Part shown: positions 57,347-64,000 of the stretch, piece by piece | Numbering within the stretch: the first letter of the stretch is position 1 | Layout: each line of letters starts with the position of its first letter | NCBI GenBank assembly: GCA_963920525.1 | Contig: OY986435.1 | Location: 298,342,708 to 298,406,707 of the forward strand | DNA length: 64,000 bases | Direction: 5' to 3' | DNA from: Dichetophora obliterata | Taxonomy: Eukaryota; Arthropoda; Insecta; Diptera; Sciomyzidae | The notes under the pieces: model-generated | Databases searched by the model: none | What the model saw: only the letters and a program-made list of their open reading frames with translations | Told to the model about the DNA's origin: nothing | Made by a program: the position numbers and the translations under genes

Positions 57347-60029
57347 TGGCTCACTTCATCAGATTTCGGCAAGGGTGGGCGAATCACCATCTAGAAAAGA
57401 AATTGGGAAAAAATATATGTGAATGCCACGTTATTAACCACAAAAAAAAACTGTTTTTTAATTTTTTTTTCTATTTCCGTTAGCCCATGGTGCCGCGCAA
57501 AACGCTTAGGGTCACTCAAAAAAACATGTTTTAGGCGTGTACGATATACCTTATATATTTACTTCTTAGACAAGTTTTGATTTCCAATCAATTTCAAAGA
57601 GAATTAACTGTTCTTTTATCAACAATTAAAAATTAACTTTACGTAGTTAAGCATAAGGTTTACAAAAATTACTTAAACTTATGTAAAAATTTAAAATTTT
57701 TTCGATTTTAACCACCCTGTTTTAGAAGTTAAAGTTTTTCAAAACTGATTATTTTTTCATAATTCTTTTATAAACAATCTTTAATTAAATTAAGTAAAAA
57801 AATTGCAAAAAACAATTACAGGTTTGCAGATATTATGCCTTAAAAATTTGAATTTAAGAAAAATGAGTCAAATTTCGAACCCTGTTTCTCCGAAGACGCA
57901 AATTTTAAAAATATTAATTTTTTTATATTTTTACTCTCACTATCAGTGTATTGCAAGACTGATAAAATTTTGAGAGTGTGTTTTGAAAAAATGCGTTTTC
58001 TAAATTGTATTAAAAACTAATTTAATACTATTGCATAATAGATAAGTTTTTTCAAATTTTATTTCTTATTCGTACACAAGAGGAAAAATATGTATCAACG
58101 TATCAATTGGATAAGAAATGTGAAATTTTGAGTTCAATATCTCTTAGACCGAGTGCGCTTAAATAAAAAAACCATTTTTATTGTAACTTTTTTATAGCAT
58201 CTTTCACATTTATTTTTTAAGCTACTTTGTTTGTATTGAAAATTGCTGGACATACCGATTCAATCATAAAATTAATCGCTTAATCGACTTCCATTATCAA
58301 TGTTTGCAAAAATTTCGTTTTTTACCTCGTGCACTCTGTCAAACTTAAAATTTGTATTTTTTTTTTATTTTTAGTTTTTGGTTTTAACTGATGCAACGAA
58401 TTTAATGGCACTTTGTTATGTGAAAATAAATACCATACAGGGAGGCATAATTTAATGAAGATAGTCCACAAAGTTTATTTTTTTAGGTTTAATGTTGTTT
58501 TAGGTTTATTTACGATGTTTGTTGTGGTTTACAATTGTTTCTTCTTCCCATATGATTGAACCGGATATGAAAGAAGTCTTATTTTTTTTTATATTTGCTT
58601 ACAGTTGGGATATCTCTACATTGGAGACTAGCTTTAGCTACAAGTCTTTTAACTGTACCGCCTACTCCATCGCAGGGTCCCTTTTCATGGAATGTGGCAA
58701 AAAAATGCCATTCGGCATCGAGATCAAAATCTTTTTTTGTGATAGCACAGGTTTAACAAGTTTTTCCTGTTTTATATTGTCCAGCTGCACCCTCGGAAAA
58801 ATTAATTACTTTTTTGATATAAATACTTTTTTGAATAGCACCTAAATGGAGGTGAAAAGCTCCTTTTGGAAGGTGTATATAGCTTGAGTATCATGAACAG
58901 TTGAATTTAAAAGATTTATTAAATTATGCCTCAGTGTTTGGTATTTATTTTCACATAACAAAGTGCCGTTACGTTCGTTGCATCGGTTAAAACCAAAAAC
59001 TAATAAAAAAATAATAATTTTAAGTTTGACAGAGTGCACGAGGTAAAAAACTAAATTTTTGCAAACAATGATAATGGCATTTGATTGAGCGATAAATTTT
59101 ATGTTGGAGTCGGTATGCCTAGTAATTTTTTACGCAAATAATAAAGCTTAAAAAATAAATGTAAAAGATACCATAAAAAAATACAATAAATATGGTTTTT
59201 TAACTTGAGTGCACTTGGTCAAAGAGATATTGAACTAAAAATTTCACATTTCTTATCCCCTTAATATGCTTTTTCATATTTTTCCTCTTGTGGACGCATA
59301 AAAAATAAAATTTGAAAAAAATCGTATCTAATATACAATAGTATTAAATTTGTTTTTAATACATTTTTGAAAATGTATTTTTTAAAAAAAAAAAGGCAAA
59401 ACACACTCTCAAAATTTTGTCAGTGGCTATTTTCAAAAGTAGTGATACTAAAAATATAAAAAAATTAAGATTTTTAAAATTTCCGTCTTCGTAGACACAG
59501 GGTCCGAAAGCTGACACATTTTTCGTAAATTCATATTTTTAAAGCATAATATCTGCAGATCTGTAATTGTTTTTTGCAATTTTTTTACGAAATTTAATTA
59601 AAGAGTGTTTTAATAAGAATTAAGAAAAAATAATCAGTTTTGAAAAACTCTCACTTCTTAGAACAAGGTGGTTAAAATTAAAAATTTTTACAAAAGTTTA
59701 AGCTTTTTTTTAAACCTTATGCCTAACTACATAAAGTTAATTTTTATTGTTTCTAAAAGAACAATTAATTTTGTTTGGAACTGTTTTTAAATGAAGCCAA
59801 TACCTGTCTTAGAAGTAAAGATATAAGGTATATCGCAGACGCCTAAAACATGCTTTTTGGGGCGACCCTGCAGCGTTTTGCGTGGCACCACGGGCTAGCG
59901 GTAAAAAAAATATTTAAAAAACTGTTTTTTGTTGTGTTCAATAACAGGGCATTCACATATATTTTTTCCAATTTTTTTTTCTAGATGGTGAGGCGACTTT
60001 TTTTTGTCGAAATCTGATGGAATGAGCCA
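57347..60029. mobile_element. DNA transposon with arms of about 1.1 kb
   Basis: 57347-58475 is repeated in reverse complement at about 58900-60029, from the outer TGGCTCA, then CATCAGATTTCG, through AAAATATATGTGAATGCC, GCGCAAAACGCT, ATGTTTTAGGCGT and CGATATACCTTATAT, to the inner TTTTGGTTTTAAC and ACTTTGTTATGTGAAAATAA. The unique centre is only about 425 bp and codes on the minus strand for a transposase-like fragment. The arms differ at many positions, so the insertion is old. No convincing target duplication was found. Confidence 0.8.
58560..59039 (-). pseudogene. Transposase-like fragment (SDGAAGQYKN / HGKGPCDGVGG type)
   Basis: Minus strand from 59039: FNRCNERNGTLLCENKYQTL and TQAIYTFQKELF, a frameshift near 58842, then VINFSEGAAGQYKTG, DAEWHFFATFHEKGPCDGVG, TVKRLVAKASLQCRDI, ending near 58580. 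I recognise the pattern F-S-D-G-A-A-x-Q-Y-K followed by W-x-F-F-A-T-x-H-G-K-x-x-C-D-G as a repeated, presumably DDE-type ORF found in many insects and other invertebrates. Here the first Asp is Glu (SEGAAG) and HGK is HEK. A stop follows GKTC. Only this core survives, half inside the right arm. Superfamily not assigned. Confidence 0.65.
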
Positions 60030-60244
60030 ACATTATTTTTACAACAGTCTCCGACTAACACTCGCGTTGAGCAGACCTTCTTTGCGAACTTGAGTCATAG
60101 TTGTTCTTCTCTTGCGTATTAATAGTTTTCAGCCTCGTGCTTCGCTTCTCTGTGCTTTTGGTTTCTTCTTCTTTATATTCTTTATATTCTTTTTAATATA
60201 ATAAACAATAATACATAATATTTATTACCTAATAAGGTAAAACA

Positions 60245-61740
60245 ATGGCCCCCAACCTTGGCGATAATCGGTTTGCATTACTAACCGATATCCCAAAAAA
60301 AAAAATCCAATATAAGCTCTGAAATTTTTCCATCTCTTCCATCTTTAAAAAATTAAGACCCTAAATTTGTGGTTATGTCAGCTTCGGAACCAAACAAACC
60401 TCTATCACAATATTCATGCTTTGCAATTCAAAAAACTTTAAATGTAATAAGCAAAGAGATTTTGTCGATATCAGAACTGCGCGACGGTAGCCTCTTACTG
60501 TTAGTAAAAAACAAAAAAATTTCTGAAAAATTTATTGGCTGTAAAGAATTACACAGTTTGTGCTTAATTAACTGCAAATACCATGCAAATCTAAACTATT
60601 GCAAAGGAACGGTTTTCGCTCCATGCCTTATTAATGTTCCAGAGGTGGAAATTGTTACAGAACTGTCATCTCAGGGCGTTGTAGCTGCCTACAAATTTTT
60701 AAAAGACGTAAATGGCATGAAAAAACCTAGTGGAGTTATTTTGCTTTCGTTTGATATGTTCCAACCACAAAAAAAAATAGATATTGCCTGGCACAATGTC
60801 CACGTCAAGCAATATATTCCAAATCCCATGCGCTGTAGAAAATGTCAATTGTTGGGCCACACACAAAATCACTGCAAGCGCCCTCCGGCATGCGAAACTT
60901 GTAGCCTTCCCCCTCACACTCCTGAAAATTGCTCTCGAATCTCCTGTGCGAACTGCTCAGCCGAACACTCCTCAGCTTCCAAAGACTGCACCAAATATTT
61001 ACATGCTAAAGAAATTCTAAAAATAAAAACAATAAGCAAGTGCTCTATGACCGAAGCTCTTAAAAAAATACAGAGAATATAATCCAATACCCAAAAACTA
61101 TACTCAAACATACTCCTCAATATCACAAAATTGAAATAACAACAACCAACAATAACCATCAAACATCCAACAACAACCATCCAACAACCAACAACCTCCA
61201 ACTACATCAACGTCTAATACATTGCAAACTACTTCTAAGCAAACAGAAAATTTTAAGAGCAACACAGAAAATAACTCCCTAACACGTGGCAATATCGTTT
61301 TTTCTTCTCCACATATTCCATCTAACAAAATCACACCAAAATCATCAAACATAACCTCAATCAATTTCTCACACTCTTCTAACAAACCAGCATACAACTT
61401 TTCTCTCACTTCTCAACAAACTTCAAACTCTCTTAATGCTAAAACCGTGTCTTCTTCAACGGAGTTACCCTCTTCAATGGAGATTGCCTCTCCGATGGTG
61501 ATTCCCTCTCTAAATTCTTTCTACAGCCAAACAGACTCAAGTTTGCAAAATCCATTTAACCTTAGCGAACTAAATAAAACAGAAAATTATGAATTTGACA
61601 TGACAAAATTAGACCAATCAATATCACCTTTTATCGCTAATCCAGAATTTCAACCAAATATTAACAAGACAATACTCCCCATCGATTATCTCTTTACAAT
61701 AAACTCACATTGCTTTAAACAACAATCCAAAAGTCTCTAA
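60245..61740 (+). pseudogene. ORF1 (Gag-like) of the I-like LINE, broken
   Basis: Starts at ATG 60245 (MAPNLGDNRFALLTDIPKKK). It loses frame in a run of As near 60292-60304 and has a stop near 60350. It is then open 60369-61082, with an RRM-like N-terminal part and knuckles CRKCQLLGHTQNHC, CETCSLPPHTPENC and CANCSAEHSSASKDC (about 60832-60990). A Ser/Thr/Asn-rich stretch open at 61222-61740 is probably the frameshifted C-terminus. ORF1 proteins of this clade bind the element RNA. Confidence 0.78.
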
Positions 61741-61797
61741 ACAATACTGTGGCTATTTCCACAACCTTCCTCAAAACACAAGTAATAAGCAAGGCGT

Positions 61798-63922
61798 ATG
61801 AGTTATGGTAAAAAAAAAACAATTCCCCACAGAGTTATAAATATCAACTCAAACATTGCAGCTATTGCAATAGAAATTGATTATGGTATTAAAACAACTC
61901 ATATATCTAGCTACATACCTCCAAATGAAGCTTTTACATCCAGAGAAATTTTCCAAATTTTTGATTCCATTTCTACACCAATTATTTTTTTAGGAGACCT
62001 AAACTCTTGGAGTACCCTTTGGGGTTCCCCAACAACAAACCCCATTGGTAAAATAATCGAAGATATTATCTTATCATCAAATTTTATTGTTTTAAACGAC
62101 GGTTCTCCCACCCATTTTTCCACACACAACTCGCTGACCCATGTTGACTTGACACTTTGCTCCGCCAGCTTGGCTCCTAAATGTACATGGACAATTTTCG
62201 AAAACTTGCATGGTAGTGATCACTTTCCTATAATGACATCCATTAACTTTAAAATTCAACTCACAAATTTTAAGCCAAAACCTAAATTTAAAACTGATTT
62301 CGCAGATTGGAATAAATTTAAGCAAATATGTGATAAAAAATCCACATCCATCACCGTATCCTACAATGTTAACCAATAAACTGCTAAGGTCACAAAAATA
62401 ATTCGCTCTGCTTCACATTCTTCAATACCCCAAAACAAAATTCAAACTCATTAAGTATAATGTACCCTGGTGGAGTCCAGAACTTCAATCTCTTAGAACC
62501 GCTAAACAAGGAACTTGGTCAGAATTTAAACAATTTGGCTCATCAAACAACTTAATTAAATACAAGAAAGCAAACGCTCTTTTTAGACTAAAAGCTAGGA
62601 TTGCAAAAAAACTTTCTTTAGAAAAGCTTACCAGCGGAATAAACCCCTTAACTAATCCCAAAAAAATTTGGTCTGATTTAAAAACCTGGTTGGGGAATAT
62701 AAAACATCATCCATTAAGGTCCTAAATACTAATCAAGGTCAAATATTCTCTCCCATTAATATTGCGGAACACTTTGCGTGCCATTGGTCATCGTACTCAT
62801 TAGACAATAATTTTACACAACAATTGATATCGGAAAAATTAAACCTCGTCAACAGACATTATGCACAGCATAATCTTTCCTCTTCCGCTAAAAAAATTGA
62901 AGCAATAATTTCTACTTCAGAATTTTATTTCAGTATTGCCCACGTCAAAGGAAAAACTCCAGGCTATGACCGTATTTCATATCCTATTCTTGAAAAATTT
63001 GCCAATTACAACAATAAAAAGATTGACTAATCTGTACAAAATTATTTTTATTCAAGGCATATATCCTCAGAGCTGGAAAGTTGCTTACATTAATTACCCC
63101 AATTCCTAAGCCCAATAAGCCAAAAAATGATATCACTGGCTACCGCCCAATCTCTCTACTACCCTGCATGGGGAAATTACTAGAAAAAATTGTTGGAAGT
63201 CGATTAAGGTGGTTTGCATTAAAAAATAAATATATCAGCCCAAATCAGGTTTCATTTAAGAAGGGTTAAGGTACCACAGATGTCCTCCAACATATAGATT
63301 ATTTCATTTCGAATGCTCTTTCAAGCAAAAATCACGTCACAATACTGGGTATTGACTTTGAGAAAGCATTTGACCGTATTGGTATTCATGTTGTTCTAAA
63401 GCAACTTATTAAATGGAAAATTGGACCGAGAATTTTCAAATTTGTAAAAAGTTTTCTGTCTAATCGAAAACTGGAGTTGTAGCTGAAAACAACTTCTCCA
63501 AAGCAATGCCGCTAGAGAACGGCATTCCGCAAGGATAACCTTTGTCTGTGGTATTGTTTATTATAGCATTTGACGAAGTCAGTCATATATTAACAAAATT
63601 TCAAGAGATAGATCACAATATTTATGCAGATGATGTAATAATTCTCTCTAAGACGACTGACCTTAATAACTTTTATTGATATTTTTAATGATCTCCATGA
63701 ATGGTCTAACTATTCAGGAGCAAACATCTCATACGAGATATGTAAAACTTTGCATATTTGAAAAATTGTTCAAATCTTAGCTTTTCACATAATAACGTTA
63801 ATATCGAAAATGTTAAAATTCTAAAAATACTAGGTTTATTTTTTGATTGCATATATAGTTTTAAGCCACATTGTGAATATGTAAAAAAAAACATTTCTTT
63901 AAGACTCAATATTATTAAATAC
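61798..63922 (+). pseudogene. ORF2 (endonuclease-RT) of the I-like LINE, broken and truncated
   Basis: The endonuclease is open at 61798-62379 (SSYIPPNEAF, FLGDLNSWSTLWGS, HVDLTL, GSDHFPI) but lacks roughly the first 100 residues. Next come VPWWSPELQSLRTAKQGTW and KKANALFRLKARIAKKLS (about 62460-62620), VKGKTPGYDRISYPIL (about 62945), PIPKPNKPKNDITGYRPISL (about 63100), ILGIDFEKAFDRIG (about 63340), PLENGIPQG followed by a stop (about 63510-63536), and YADDVIILSKT (about 63620). Later IENVKILKI and LNIIKY precede the 3' break. At least six frame disruptions. Confidence 0.82.
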
Positions 63923-64000
63923 TAGCTGAAACCCGGCGCGTTGCTGCCACTCTCCCTTGTCAAACGCCCATAAAATGTTATCAGTTAAACAGAATGTCTA
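63923..64000. repeat. Start of another interspersed repeat
   Basis: CTAGCTGAAACCCGGCGCG, GCCACTCTCCCTTGTCAAACGCCCATAAAATGTTATCAG resembles 42600-42790 piecewise. It runs out of the window. Class not identified. Confidence 0.4.

Larger units (their letters stand above)
60045..63922 (+). mobile_element. Decayed I-like non-LTR retrotransposon
   Basis: Begins near CAGTCTCCGACTAACACTCG and carries ORF1 with three CCHC-type knuckles, then endonuclease and RT segments in I-clade style. It breaks off inside the RT C-terminal region at about 63922 without a tail, where an unrelated repeat (CTAGCTGAAACCCGGCGCG) begins. Multiple frameshifts and stops. Confidence 0.8.

Overview
The window looks like an intergenic or intronic part of a higher fly (brachyceran dipteran) genome. 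It is very AT-rich and holds one recognisable host protein gene: an intronless gene for the spliceosomal Sm core protein SmE on the minus strand (1566-1850). Nearly everything else that can be named is a transposable element or its debris. The Sm protein, the Tc1/mariner DD41D ('rosa'-like) remnant, the BEL/Pao element and the LOA-like and I-like LINEs all fit a fly such as a tephritid or calyptrate. The species cannot be fixed from the sequence alone.

Regions: 1-5200 holds an inverted-repeat element, SmE, a foldback MITE, a decayed piggyBac-like transposase and a decayed Helitron helicase. 5200-22800 is mostly non-coding. It carries a TA-flanked MITE, two families of elements built from short palindromes (CTAG-rich, and AAGCAAATATTTGCTT-like with an internal tRNA-like module), a dead DD41D mariner, a 734-bp MITE flanked by TTAA, a second mariner remnant and a tRNA-like sequence. 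22814-33611 is a complete BEL/Pao LTR retrotransposon, the youngest thing in the window: its 458-bp LTRs look identical, it has a 5-bp target duplication, and its primer binding site matches tRNA-Tyr. 35132-40381 is a nearly intact LOA-like LINE inserted in a minisatellite and broken only by one in-frame UAG. 40400-56500 is mostly non-coding with MITEs, a long-TIR DNA transposon, a decayed LINE carrying a nested hAT-type MITE, and a short DUF4371 fragment. 57347-60029 is a DNA transposon with arms of about 1.1 kb. 60045-63922 is a decayed I-like LINE.

The most unusual object is the BEL element. It has a leader of about 3.9 kb containing about 16 tandem units of roughly 162 bp. Each unit can form two bulged hairpins of the same geometry, and differences between units preserve pairing only if the sense RNA folds. 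Downstream of its single Gag-Pol ORF lies a GC-rich open frame for a second Gag-type zinc-knuckle protein. That frame has no ATG before its first knuckle but is preceded by a strong splice acceptor, which suggests a spliced accessory product or a captured exon. All comparisons were made by eye, with no alignment or database search.
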